Shown here: positions 43,519-51,919 of the stretch, one piece after another | Position numbering within the stretch: position 1 is the first letter of the stretch | Layout: every line of letters starts with the position of its first letter | Assembly: GCF_003259745.1 (NCBI RefSeq) | Contig: NZ_QLMC01000001.1 | Location: forward strand, 744,001-808,000 | Direction: 5' to 3' | Source: Larkinella arboricola | GTDB taxonomy: Bacteria > Bacteroidota > Bacteroidia > Cytophagales > Spirosomataceae | DNA length: 64,000 nt | Translations under genes and position numbers: made by a program | Notes under the pieces: generated by a model | The model's input: only the letters and a program-made list of their open reading frames with translations | Databases searched by the model: none | Told to the model about the DNA's origin: nothing

Positions 43519-44562
43519 TTACGGTTCCGCATTGACAACCGGCTGCGTGCCTGGGCTGGTTTTCGGCTGCTGGCTCTTGCCTTTGATCATCACGACCAGA
43601 AAACTCAGGGCGCCCAGTACCACGATGTAGAACCATTGCGTAAACAGCATCAGCGTCGCCAGCGTCGCACCGTCCTGATTGCTCAGGCCGTATAGCGCCA
43701 GAGCAGCACCGACCAGAATGTTGAACGCACCAGCACCACCCTGAACCGGGGCCGCCATGCCGATTGACCCCATGATCAGAATAGTCAGTCCGGCCCGCCA
43801 GTCCAGACCAGCCGTTTGGGACATGGCAAAAAACAGGACAAACGACATAAAGTAATACATGGTCCAGATCAGAACCGTATGGAAGACGAAAGCGCCGGGA
43901 CGCTTCAATTTACGAACGCTCAGCAGTCCATCGAGCAGCCCCGCCATAAACTTTTCGATCCGCTGGTAGAAGGGTTTCTGACGGAGGATTTCTTTGTAGC
44001 GGTTGTAGAAAAACCAGACCATGATGGCAAACCCGAGCAGACAGCCCCCCGCCATGACCAGCAGCCAGGAGTTATCCCGCAAACCCGTCATATTGAGTTT
44101 TGACGAGAAAAAATCCGTCAGAAAAGTGCTTAACCGGCTGAATTCGATCAGGAAGGTTGCACCCAGTAACAACAACAGCATCAGTACGTCGACAATCCGC
44201 TCGGCCACGACCGTTCCGAAACTTACATTGACGGGTACGCCTTCCAGGCGGTTGAGCGTACCGCAGCGGGTTACCTCGCCCATGCGGGGCACCACCAGGT
44301 TGGCAAAATAACCCGTTAAAACCGATACAGTGGTGTTGAACGGCGAAGGTCGGCGCCCTACGACGGGTTCCATCAGCAACCCCCAGCGGTAGGCCCGGCT
44401 CCAGTGAGCGACAATGGTAAGTAAACCCGATACAACAATCCAGCTATAATCGGCTTTGCCGAATGCCTCCAGCATTGCCGCCCGATCGATGTCTTTAAAG
44501 ACATACCAGAGCAACCCGCCCGCAAGACCAAGCGAAATGCCGTACTTCAGAATGTTTTTCAA
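43519..44562 (-). CDS. Flippase-like membrane protein (LPG synthase N-terminal domain family, UPF0104)
   Basis: A 347-residue integral membrane protein of the lysylphosphatidylglycerol synthetase TM-domain family (AglD2/MprF N-half type), with eight or so hydrophobic segments. Family marks are HWSRAYRWGLLMEPV near residue 55, NTTVSVLTGYFANLVVPRMGEVTRCGTLNR, VVAERIVDVLMLLLL and a late GMAAPVQGGAGAFNILV. Members move lipid-linked sugars or phospholipids, or have unknown roles. In many Bacteroidota it sits next to panC/panD as here. Confidence 0.9.
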   Translation of the reverse strand: MKNILKYGISLGLAGGLLWYVFKDIDRAAMLEAFGKADYSWIVVSGLLTIVAHWSRAYRWGLLMEPVVGRRPSPFNTTVSVLTGYFANLVVPRMGEVTRCGTLNRLEGVPVNVSFGTVVAERIVDVLMLLLLLGATFLIEFSRLSTFLTDFFSSKLNMTGLRDNSWLLVMAGGCLLGFAIMVWFFYNRYKEILRQKPFYQRIEKFMAGLLDGLLSVRKLKRPGAFVFHTVLIWTMYYFMSFVLFFAMSQTAGLDWRAGLTILIMGSIGMAAPVQGGAGAFNILVGAALALYGLSNQDGATLATLMLFTQWFYIVVLGALSFLVVMIKGKSQQPKTSPGTQPVVNAEP

Positions 44563-44735
44563 AATTCAGGCTGGTTTAAAATGGTTATTGATGAGTTAAA
44601 AAGCTGAATGGCCGGCTGGTTAAATCGGGGAACGAGGGTGCTAATTGGCCCTTCCGGTTCTGACGAACCATTTAACCACTTTGTAATCATTTCGACCAGC
44701 TTTATTCATTACCATAAAAATCATTCCAGAATTAA

Positions 44736-45083
44736 TCAGACGAGCCGGTTATTGCCGTCCGGAAAAACAACCTGTGGCTTGTAGGCTTTGGCTTCTTCGG
44801 TCGTCATCATCCCGTAGGAAATGATGATAATGATGTCGCCAACCTGCGCGCGACGGGCAGCCGCCCCGTTCAGACAGATGATGCCCGAGCCGCGTTCCCC
44901 CTTGATTACGTAGGTAATCAGGCGCTCACCGTTGTTGTTGTTTACAATATGCACCTGCTCGTTTTCGATCAGGCCAGCCGCATCCATCAGGTCCTCGTCG
45001 ATGGTGATGCTGCCGACGTAATTCAGTTCGGCCTGCGTCACCCGGACCCGGTGGATCTTGGATTTCATCACAGTAATAAACAT
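44736..45083 (-). CDS. panD: Aspartate 1-decarboxylase
   Basis: A pyruvoyl enzyme that makes beta-alanine for pantothenate. I take the ATG at 45083 ([15 protein letters not shown]), which lines up with known PanD starts and gives 115 residues; the frame runs on to 45140 with no family support. The self-cleavage site is NYVGSITID, Gly24-Ser25, where Ser becomes the pyruvoyl group. Lys9 and Arg54-type residues ([18 protein letters not shown]) and [19 protein letters not shown] complete the pattern. Just downstream of panC, so both precursors' steps are co-transcribed. Confidence 0.95.
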   Translation of the reverse strand: MFITVMKSKIHRVRVTQAELNYVGSITIDEDLMDAAGLIENEQVHIVNNNNGERLITYVIKGERGSGIICLNGAAARRAQVGDIIIIISYGMMTTEEAKAYKPQVVFPDGNNRLV

Positions 45084-45197
45084 AGTTGTATTGACTGCCC
45101 GGTTCAAACGGGCCATCAAAAATAGTGAAAAACAGACCACACGTTGCAGTCACCGCAAAAACAGCCCACAAACCGACTTAGTTCAGCCAAGCGGCTG

Positions 45198-46040
45198 TCA
45201 GAGAATGAGGTTATCGATCAGCCGGGTTTTTCCGAGGTGCGCGGCAATGCACAAGGCCGTTGTTCCGGGTGCCTGAAGCTGGTCAACGGGTTGCAATGTA
45301 TCGGCATTGGCAATTTCGAAGTATTCGAGCCGGAAAGCGGGATGCGCCCGAAAATGCTCATTGATGGCGATTTTGGCCGCTTCGATGGTGCCCCCGGTTT
45401 GCAGCACTTCCTGTGCCTTGCTCAGCGCCCGGTACAATTCCAGGGCTTGCTGGCGTTCGTCGGGTGTCAGATTGCGGTTTCGTGACGACATCGCCAGACC
45501 GTCTTCTTCCCGCACAATCGGCATCCGGATTAGTTCCAGCGGAAAGCCCAGGTCCCGGACCAGCCGTTTGACCACCGCCACCTGCTGCAAATCCTTCTGC
45601 CCGAAATACGCCCGATCGGGCTGGACAATATTGAACAATTTGGAGACGACTAGGCCGACGCCATTGAAGTGACCTGGCCGGAATGCGCCTTCCATAACCG
45701 TCTCCAGTTCTCCGAAATGAAACGTTAGTACGGGGCTGGTTGGGTAGATTTCGTCCACGGAAGGAGCAAAAACAAGGTCACAACCGGCGGCTTCCAGTAG
45801 CGCACAGTCGGCTTCCAGCGTGTGCGGGTAGCGGGCCAGATCGTCGGGGTTGTTGAATTGCGTCGGGTTGACGAAGATGCTGCAAACCGTCAGGTCATTT
45901 TGCGTTTTAGACGCGTCGATCAGCGATAGGTGGCCCGCGTGCAGGGCTCCCATAGTCGGTACAAGCCCAATTGACAGGCCGTTTTTGCGCTGAGAGCTAA
46001 TCGCCTGACGCAAGTCGGCAATGGTTTTGTAAAGGTGCAT
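45198..46040 (-). CDS. panC: Pantothenate synthetase
   Basis: Joins pantoate and beta-alanine with ATP; 280 residues, the usual length. ATP site HxGH is in LVPTMGALHAGHLSLI (34-37), with further motifs SIFVNPTQFNNPDDLARYPHT, FAPSVDEIYP, GHFNGVGLVVSKLFNIVQPDRAYFGQKDLQQ and the KMSKS-like MSSRNRNLTPDER. First gene of the minus-strand run panC, panD, flippase-like gene, rfaE2 and zinc peptidase. Divergent from the GT5 gene across a 200-base promoter gap. Confidence 0.97.
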   Translation of the reverse strand: MHLYKTIADLRQAISSQRKNGLSIGLVPTMGALHAGHLSLIDASKTQNDLTVCSIFVNPTQFNNPDDLARYPHTLEADCALLEAAGCDLVFAPSVDEIYPTSPVLTFHFGELETVMEGAFRPGHFNGVGLVVSKLFNIVQPDRAYFGQKDLQQVAVVKRLVRDLGFPLELIRMPIVREEDGLAMSSRNRNLTPDERQQALELYRALSKAQEVLQTGGTIEAAKIAINEHFRAHPAFRLEYFEIANADTLQPVDQLQAPGTTALCIAAHLGKTRLIDNLIL

Positions 46041-46150
46041 GCTAACGTTTCAAAGAGTTTGTTCAGTTGCCCAGAGCCAGCATTCCGGTGGGAAGCGGAC
46101 CATCGAGCGTTTGATAATGACAAAACAGGAGTTTTTCTGGCGAAATTCTA

Positions 46151-46181
46151 TTGAAATACCAGAAAAAATTGTATAATTTTG
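46151..46181 (+). promoter_or_regulatory. Bacteroidota-type promoter of the GT5/DUF4270 pair
   Basis: TTG at 46151-46153, a 20-base spacer and TAATTTTG at 46174-46181, an exact TAnnTTTG. It lies about 60 bases upstream of the GT5 start. Confidence 0.65.
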
Positions 46182-46240
46182 CAGATTTTTAATTTGTTCC
46201 GCTACGGCGGTGTATTTCACTAAAGCCCCCCAATCGTGTT

Positions 46241-47050
46241 ATGAGCAAACTTCGGATTCTCTACGTTGCCAGTGAAATCAACCCTTTCCTCCAAACCTCT
46301 GCTGTTGCCGATTTCGTTCGGAAACTTCCGCAGGCGATGCAGGAGCGGGGCATGGAAATTCGTATTCTGGTGCCACGTTTCGGGCTGATTAATGAGCGCA
46401 AAAACCGGCTGCACGAAGTGGTTCGGTTATCGGGAATCAACATTACGGTGGGCGACGAAGAAAAACCACTGATTATCAAGGTGGCATCAATCCCCAACGC
46501 TAAGCTTCAGGTGTATTTTATTGACAACGAAGACTATTTTCAGCGTAAACACGTTTTTCTTGACAAGGACGACCGGTTCTACGAAGACAATGATGAGCGG
46601 ACGATTTTCTTCTGCAAAGGCGTGTTGGAAACCGTTAAAAAACTGGGCTGGTCGCCCGATATTGTCCATTGTAACGACTGGATGACGGCGTTGATTCCGC
46701 TCTATCTGAAAACGACCTACAAAAACGACCCGATGTTTAAAGACACCAAGTCGGTCTTTTCGGTCTACAACAATTCATTTTCTTACCGTTTCGACGATGG
46801 CCTGGTCGAGAAAGCCAAAGCGTTGGACGTGGACGAAGATATGTTACAATATCTGAAATCGGCTGACTACGACGGTTTTATCCGGATGGGTTGCACCTAC
46901 GCCGATGTGGTGGTCAAGGCCAATGAAGATTATAGCGAGAGTTTAAATAGTATTCTCAATGATTTGTCCAACAAGAAAGTTGAACTTACCGAAGAAGGTG
47001 AGGAAGTTGCAGACCAATATTACAACCTTTACACGGACCTGGCGGGTTAA
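46241..47050 (+). CDS. Stand-alone GT5 N-terminal domain (glycogen/starch synthase-like)
   Basis: A 269-residue protein equal to only the N-terminal Rossmann half of GlgA-type glycogen synthase: ILYVASEINPF at the start, RGMEIRILVPRFG, VYFIDNEDYFQRKHVF, FFCKGVLETVKKLGWSPDIVHCNDWMTALIPLYLK, and MGCTYADVVVKANEDYSES near the end. The C-terminal GT-B half with the donor-binding residues is absent. The KTGGL motif that follows the first strand in true synthases reads QTSAVADF here, so the ADP-glucose-contacting Lys is Gln. The protein is therefore unlikely to be an active synthase. Such short forms beside panC and DUF4270 recur in Bacteroidota. It overlaps the next gene at its 3' end. Confidence 0.85.
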   Translation: MSKLRILYVASEINPFLQTSAVADFVRKLPQAMQERGMEIRILVPRFGLINERKNRLHEVVRLSGINITVGDEEKPLIIKVASIPNAKLQVYFIDNEDYFQRKHVFLDKDDRFYEDNDERTIFFCKGVLETVKKLGWSPDIVHCNDWMTALIPLYLKTTYKNDPMFKDTKSVFSVYNNSFSYRFDDGLVEKAKALDVDEDMLQYLKSADYDGFIRMGCTYADVVVKANEDYSESLNSILNDLSNKKVELTEEGEEVADQYYNLYTDLAG

Positions 47051-48422
47051 TCAGCACCCGGTTCGCCTGAGCATCCTGGCGGGTCTGGTTTCGCTGGTTG
47101 TTGGCCTGGTGGCCTGCGAAGAGCCGAAGGACATCGGTTTGCCGCCGGTTACGGCCATCGGTGTTTTGTATACGGATACACTGACGGTTCAGACTTCCAC
47201 GGTTCAACTTGATTCGGTGGTGACCGGCCGGAATTCACGGCAATTAGCCGGGCAATACAATGATCCGATTTTTGGTAAGGTAACCGCCAAAACCTTCGGG
47301 CAGCTGCAAGCGCCCGTAACCGACGGTGTTTTCAAAACCGAGGGTGAAATGGTATACGACTCCCTGCGGGCCTGGGTAGCCTATTCGTATCTGTATGGTG
47401 ATACGACCAAATCGCAGGAGCTTTTTTTCCACCAGATTACGGAAGACCTCGATACGACCCGGCAATACACGGCATCAGAGTCAGCGGCTTATGCAGCTCA
47501 GCCTTTAGGCAAGCTCACTATTAAGCCAACGGCTGGCGGAGAAGCCAAAACCGCTCGTTTGTCGGATGTTCTGGGCCGCGAAATCCTGGAAAAGTCAAAA
47601 GGGGCGGGTTTTACCCAGGTTGCTTTTCAGCAATTCTTTAAAGGGGTTGCTCTGGTTCCTGGTGCGAACAATACAACGGTTTTTGGATTTGCTCCGCAAG
47701 ACATTCGTTTTGAATTGTATTATCATAAATCGGGTGATACGGTATCGACTGGGAAAGCCTTCTATACGACTACGGCCCGGCAATTGTTCAGCCAGCTCAA
47801 GGTGGATCGGTCGGCAACCAAGCTGGCGGGTCTGAGCGTTACCAAACCGTTGCCGAGCTCGGCAACCGGCGGAGAAGTATTTGTCCAGATTGCAACCGGT
47901 TTAACGACAAAGGTGCAGTTTCCGACTCTCGAAAATTTGAAAAAGGAAACGGGCCGGGTTGCCATTAACCGGGCTGAGTTGCAATTTTTCGTGAAAGGAA
48001 GCAGCCCCGGTGGACCCGTGCCATCGATCATGACGCTGGCGCAGACCGATAACAACAACCGGATTTTGCGTACGAATGAAGCCAGCACCGGAAGTCAGCT
48101 GTTCCACCTGTTACAGAGGAAAGAAGGAACCTTTCAAACGAGCAATAAGTGGTATTATCCGCAGGTGGTGGGCTATAGCAGCCGCCAGAAAACGTATGCG
48201 TTCGACGTTACGACCCATGTGCAGGCTACTTTGGTCGGTTTCCAGCCTAATAACGCGCTGGTACTGTTTCCGACGTCAGCAGCGGACCTGGTTCCGCAGT
48301 CCCAAACGACCGGAGCGCTTATCTATCAGGTTCAGCCTTATACTTACAATCAGCTAAATGGGGCAGTGCTGGGCGGTCCGGTTACGGCCAAACTGGTTGT
48401 GTTCTATACGTACACGCAGTAA
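46959..48422 (+). CDS. DUF4270-family lipoprotein
   Basis: A surface lipoprotein of about 440 mature residues. The lipobox LVVGLVAC (Cys53 from the first ATG) is preceded by a hydrophobic run beginning near RLSILAG. The only ATG is at 46959, 92 bases inside the GT5 gene; GTG at 46998 or TTG at 47007 (preceded by GAGGAAG) would give more normal leader lengths, so the start is uncertain. The mature part begins EEPKDIGLPP, typical of DUF4270, and is beta-rich with repeated GEVFVQIATGL and INRAELQFFVKG strands. Function unknown. A terminator follows at 48442. Confidence 0.85.
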   Translation: MICPTRKLNLPKKVRKLQTNITTFTRTWRVNQHPVRLSILAGLVSLVVGLVACEEPKDIGLPPVTAIGVLYTDTLTVQTSTVQLDSVVTGRNSRQLAGQYNDPIFGKVTAKTFGQLQAPVTDGVFKTEGEMVYDSLRAWVAYSYLYGDTTKSQELFFHQITEDLDTTRQYTASESAAYAAQPLGKLTIKPTAGGEAKTARLSDVLGREILEKSKGAGFTQVAFQQFFKGVALVPGANNTTVFGFAPQDIRFELYYHKSGDTVSTGKAFYTTTARQLFSQLKVDRSATKLAGLSVTKPLPSSATGGEVFVQIATGLTTKVQFPTLENLKKETGRVAINRAELQFFVKGSSPGGPVPSIMTLAQTDNNNRILRTNEASTGSQLFHLLQRKEGTFQTSNKWYYPQVVGYSSRQKTYAFDVTTHVQATLVGFQPNNALVLFPTSAADLVPQSQTTGALIYQVQPYTYNQLNGAVLGGPVTAKLVVFYTYTQ

Positions 48423-48441
48423 TCATAAGTGAAAACAGCAG

Positions 48442-48469
48442 GCCAGTTCCTATCGGGGCTGGCTTTTTT
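48442..48469 (+). terminator. Rho-independent terminator after DUF4270
   Basis: GCCAGTTCC (48442-48450) pairs with GGGGCTGGC (48455-48463) with two GT wobbles and a TATC loop, followed by TTTTTTG. It lies 20 bases after the stop. Confidence 0.85.
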
Positions 48470-48649
48470 GTTTCTGCTCCGTCCGGCCAAAACGCTGGCT
48501 GGCCCGGTCGGTAACGCCAGGATGACGCAGGACGGCTCTAAAAATTCAGACCTGCCGGGTTTTGGCCAGTTGGAGAGCCTTTTTAGTTACCATCCGATAG
48601 AATTGATTGCTAACTTGCAGCACGATTTAGCAGAAAATAAGAATTCCGT

Positions 48650-49021
48650 ATGCCAACGAAAAAAATCATATTTACTCCCGACGCTCCAGCCCCCATCGGG
48701 CCTTATAACCAAGCCGTTATGGTAAACGGAACGTTGTACGTGTCCGGACAGATTGCGCTCGACGTAGCTTCATCCGGCGATATTCAGGCCGAAACCCGCA
48801 AGGTGATGGAAAACCTCGGTGCTATTCTAAAGGCCGCCGAACTTTCCTTTGAGAATGTGGTAAAAGCGACCATTTTTGTAAAAGACCTGAATAATTTCGG
48901 CGCTATTAACGAGGTGTACGGCAGCTTTTTCACCCCCGATCCGCCCGCCCGCGAAACCGTCGAGGTGGCACGTTTGCCGAAAGATGTAAATGTCGAAATA
49001 TCCGTAATTGCAGTCGTTTAA
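48650..49021 (+). CDS. ridA: RidA-family enamine/imine deaminase
   Basis: A trimeric RidA protein of 123 residues that hydrolyses reactive enamines formed from serine and threonine by PLP enzymes. Key features are APAPIGPYNQAVMVNGTLYVSGQIALD at the start, the helix ETRKVMENLGAILKAAEL, and ARETVEVARLPKDVNVEISVIAV at the end, with the substrate-binding Arg in PPARETVE. TAACTTGC at about 48611 may be part of the promoter. Directly upstream of gltX but separated by a purine/pyrimidine-rich spacer. Confidence 0.95.
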   Translation: MPTKKIIFTPDAPAPIGPYNQAVMVNGTLYVSGQIALDVASSGDIQAETRKVMENLGAILKAAELSFENVVKATIFVKDLNNFGAINEVYGSFFTPDPPARETVEVARLPKDVNVEISVIAVV

Positions 49022-49118
49022 ATAGAAGAAGTGGAAAAAGGGCGAGGGGAGGAGCGGTGTAAAACCATTATCCTCCTTTCGTCCTTTCTTCGCCTTCGTT
49101 CTTTCTTCCTTTCTTTTT

Positions 49119-50654
49119 ATGTCCGAAATACGCGTTCGTTTTGCGCCCAGTCCGACCGGTCCACTGCACATTGGTGGGGTGCGGACGGCTCTTTATAATT
49201 ACCTGTTTGCCCGTAAGCACGGCGGGAAAATGCTGCTTCGCATCGAGGATACCGACCAGAATCGGTTTGTGCCGGGTGCCGAAGATTACATTGTTGAGTC
49301 TTTAAAGTGGGTCGGGATTGAAATTGATGAAGGGCTAACAGCGGGTGGTCCGCACGCGCCCTACCGGCAGTCGGAGCGTAAGGCAATCTACCGCGAACAC
49401 GCTGAACGGCTGGTGGCGGAAGGCAAAGCCTATTACGCGTTTGATACGGCGGAAGAACTGGACGCCATGCGGAAGCGGATGGAAGAGGCCAATGCTCCGT
49501 CGGCGCAGTACAATTCCATTACCCGGCTTCAGATGAAAAACTCGCTGACGCTGCAACCCGAGGAGGTGATGGCCTTGATCGAGTCGGGAGCACCGTACGT
49601 GATTCGTTTGAAAGTACCGCGCAAAGAAGACATTCGGCTGAACGACCTGATTCGGGGCTGGGTTGTGGTTCATTCCTCGCAGATTGATGATAAAGTGCTG
49701 CTGAAGTCGGACGGGATGCCGACCTACCACCTGGCGAACATCGTTGACGACCATATGATGGGCATTACGCATGTCATTCGCGGGGAAGAATGGCTGCCGT
49801 CGGCTCCGTTGCACGTGTTGTTGTACCGGTTTTTGGGCTGGGAAAGCACCATGCCGCAGTTTGCGCACCTGCCGCTGCTGCTGAAACCGGATGGCAACGG
49901 CAAGCTCAGCAAGCGTGACGCCGATCTGGGCGGTTTTCCGGTTTTCCCGCTCCAATGGACCGATCCGTTTACCGGCGCGGTGGCCCGGGGATTCCGCGAA
50001 GACGGTTATTTACCCGAAGCACTGGTCAATTTTCTGGCCTTTCTGGGCTGGAACCCCGGCACGGAGCAGGAAATGTTTACGATGGACGAGCTGATTCAGG
50101 CGTTTAGTCTGGAGCAAATCCATAAAGCCGGTGCCCGGTTCGATATTCAGAAAGCGAAGTGGTTCAACCACGAATACCTGCGGCAGCAACCCAACGAGCA
50201 ACTGGCCGAAACGATTGCCGCTCAGGCTACTACCGACGGTTTTGATTGTTCGCTCGAAAAAGCCGCCAAAATTGCCGGTTTGCTCAAAGAGCGCGTCAAC
50301 TTCGCGGGCGAGATTTATGCCGAGTCGGCCATCTTTTTCCGGGAGCCGCAAAGCTATGATCAGGCCGTTGCCTCATCCAAATGGAACGACGACGCGGTTC
50401 GGGCTTTGACCGCATTTAAAGATGCATTAACTTCGGTAGAGGAGCCCCTGACGGCTGAAGCCGCCAAAACAACGCTGGCGGATGCACTAACCGCCATTGG
50501 CATCAAGCAGGGTAAAATCATGCAGGCGCTTCGGCTGGCGATTACCGGCGTCGGCGCGGGTCCGGATCTGATGATTACTCTGGAAATCATTGGAAAACAG
50601 GCTACAATTGACCGGCTACAAAAAGCATTAACAGAGTTAAGAATTATGAGTTAA
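49119..50654 (+). CDS. gltX: Glutamate--tRNA ligase
   Basis: Class I synthetase that charges tRNA-Glu, 511 residues. The first signature is PSPTGPLHIGGVRTALYN (HIGG variant of HIGH at 17-20), then LRIEDTDQNRF, the acceptor-binding region DGMPTYHLANIVDDHMMGITHVIRGEEWLPSAP, and the KMSKS loop as GNGKLSKRD (about 262-268). The alpha-helical anticodon domain follows FLAFLGWNPGTEQEMFTMDELIQAF. The last six codons (ELRIMS) and stop lie within an inverted-repeat sequence at 50634, so the natural C-terminus may have been set by repeat insertion. Confidence 0.97.
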   Translation: MSEIRVRFAPSPTGPLHIGGVRTALYNYLFARKHGGKMLLRIEDTDQNRFVPGAEDYIVESLKWVGIEIDEGLTAGGPHAPYRQSERKAIYREHAERLVAEGKAYYAFDTAEELDAMRKRMEEANAPSAQYNSITRLQMKNSLTLQPEEVMALIESGAPYVIRLKVPRKEDIRLNDLIRGWVVVHSSQIDDKVLLKSDGMPTYHLANIVDDHMMGITHVIRGEEWLPSAPLHVLLYRFLGWESTMPQFAHLPLLLKPDGNGKLSKRDADLGGFPVFPLQWTDPFTGAVARGFREDGYLPEALVNFLAFLGWNPGTEQEMFTMDELIQAFSLEQIHKAGARFDIQKAKWFNHEYLRQQPNEQLAETIAAQATTDGFDCSLEKAAKIAGLLKERVNFAGEIYAESAIFFREPQSYDQAVASSKWNDDAVRALTAFKDALTSVEEPLTAEAAKTTLADALTAIGIKQGKIMQALRLAITGVGAGPDLMITLEIIGKQATIDRLQKALTELRIMS

Positions 50655-50731
50655 GAATGATGAGTTGCCCTGCCACTTTTATTGTTAATCGAGCGGAGCA
50701 ACTCATCACTCTTAATTCTTCACTCATAACT
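50634..50731. repeat. Imperfect inverted repeat overlapping the gltX 3' end (family 1, copy A)
   Basis: Left arm 50634-50668 contains GAGTTAAGAATTATGAG and GATGAGTTGC; right arm 50698-50731 begins GCAACTCATCACTC and ends ACTCATAACT. The 12 innermost bases pair perfectly and the rest imperfectly, with a loop of about 29 bases. The arms are built from repeats of a GAGTTAAGAAT/GAGTGAAGAG-like unit that recurs at 63157. Confidence 0.65.
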
Positions 50732-50741
50732 GAAAAAGGAA

Positions 50742-51011
50742 ATGGCAAAGAAAGGCGCAAAACCGGAAGAGCAGTCGAACGATAAACCGCGGGTTCATAA
50801 AGAACTGGAAGGGTTTGATATTAAAATCAACACGTTCGGTGAGATCACGACCAGTTATGACATTGACAAAATCAATGCGTTTCTGAATAAAACCGTGGAT
50901 GATAAAAAGCTTCGGAATCGGAAAGATCTGAAAGAGGGGGAGTCGTATGAGGACGATGACGAAGAGTATACCGATGAGGAAGACAATGCTGACAAAGATT
51001 TTGATCGCTAA
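50742..51011 (+). CDS. Small conserved acidic-tailed protein, unknown function
   Basis: An 89-residue soluble protein. It has a basic N-terminus (AKKGAKPEEQSNDKPR), a compact central segment VHKELEGFDIKINTFGEITTSYDIDKINAFLNK that looks conserved, and a strongly acidic tail with runs of Asp and Glu. No signal peptide or membrane segment. I do not know a functional name. Its basic/acidic layout suggests binding to a nucleic acid or ribosomal partner, but this is only a guess. It begins 15 bases after the gltX-end repeat. Confidence 0.7.
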   Translation: MAKKGAKPEEQSNDKPRVHKELEGFDIKINTFGEITTSYDIDKINAFLNKTVDDKKLRNRKDLKEGESYEDDDEEYTDEEDNADKDFDR

Positions 51012-51038
51012 CCTTTAAGCCCAAACTCACCTAACTTC

Positions 51039-51818
51039 ATGCGTTCACACGAGATTGATTACAAAATTATTGGCGAAGACATTCAGGTTGTTGAGATTGA
51101 ACTGGACCCGAATGAAACCGTTATTGCCGAGGCCGGTGCCATGTTGTTCATGGAAGACGGCATTCAGTTTGAAACCAAAATGGGCGATGGCTCCCAACCG
51201 AACCAGGGGTTCATGGGCAAGCTGTTTCAGGCCGGTTCGCGGTTGCTGACCGGGGAGTCGCTGTTCATGACGCATTTTACCAACCGGGGATATGGCAAAC
51301 GGAAAGTAGCCTTTGCGGCTCCCTATCCCGGAACGGTCATGCCCATCGACCTAGCCAAGATTTACGGTAATCAACTCATCGTGCAGAAAGACGCATTCCT
51401 GTGTGCTGCTCTGGGTACGCAAATGGCCATCCACTTCAACCAGCGGATTGGCACCGGTTTGTTCGGGGGTGAGGGTTTCATTCTCCAGAAAATTCAGGGC
51501 GACGGTATGGCCTTTATTCACGCCGGGGGCGTGGTGATGGAGCGCCAGCTAAACAACGAAATGCTGCGGGTCGATACGGGTTGCGTCGTCGGTTTTGAAC
51601 CGTCGATTAGCTTCGATATTCAACGGTCAGGTGGATTGAAATCCATGGTTTTCGGGGGTGAAGGTATGTTTCTGGCCACCTTGCGCGGAACCGGCAAAGT
51701 CTGGATTCAGTCGATGCCGATTTCCAAACTGGTGGATCGTTTGTCGGCGGGTGGCGGACAGGCCCGTAAGGAAGGCGGCTCCGTGCTGGGCGGCCTTGGG
51801 AATTTATTTGAGGATTAA
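51039..51818 (+). CDS. AIM24/TIGR00266-family protein
   Basis: A 259-residue all-beta protein of the AIM24 family (TIGR00266), related to tubby-C-like folds. Conserved pattern: [23 protein letters not shown], a flexible [66 protein letters not shown], and the end [23 protein letters not shown]. Bacterial members are of unknown function, perhaps membrane- or stress-related. The Gly-rich C-terminus is typical. A long imperfect hairpin follows the stop. Confidence 0.92.
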   Translation: MRSHEIDYKIIGEDIQVVEIELDPNETVIAEAGAMLFMEDGIQFETKMGDGSQPNQGFMGKLFQAGSRLLTGESLFMTHFTNRGYGKRKVAFAAPYPGTVMPIDLAKIYGNQLIVQKDAFLCAALGTQMAIHFNQRIGTGLFGGEGFILQKIQGDGMAFIHAGGVVMERQLNNEMLRVDTGCVVGFEPSISFDIQRSGGLKSMVFGGEGMFLATLRGTGKVWIQSMPISKLVDRLSAGGGQARKEGGSVLGGLGNLFED

Positions 51819-51826
51819 ATCGTTCT

Positions 51827-51900
51827 GGACTGAGATTCAGAAGGATTAAAGAATTGTACCGTTCTTTTAGAAATTCTTTGATCTTCCTGAGTTCCAGTTC
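51827..51900. repeat. Long imperfect hairpin between two genes
   Basis: Arms of 29 bases, 51827-51855 and 51872-51900, around a 16-base loop. Every mismatch between the arms is a transition, so many can form GU pairs in RNA. The innermost eight positions (AAAGAATT) pair perfectly. It lies 8 bases after the AIM24 stop and 20 bases before the next start. Confidence 0.6.
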
Positions 51901-51919
51901 AAGACAGTAAGCAATAGTT

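Noticed and set aside
48429-48725. 98-residue frame with a signal-peptide-like start between DUF4270 and ridA
   Set aside because: It uses a GTG start, its first 40 bases form the terminator at 48442-48469, and it overlaps ridA in another frame.
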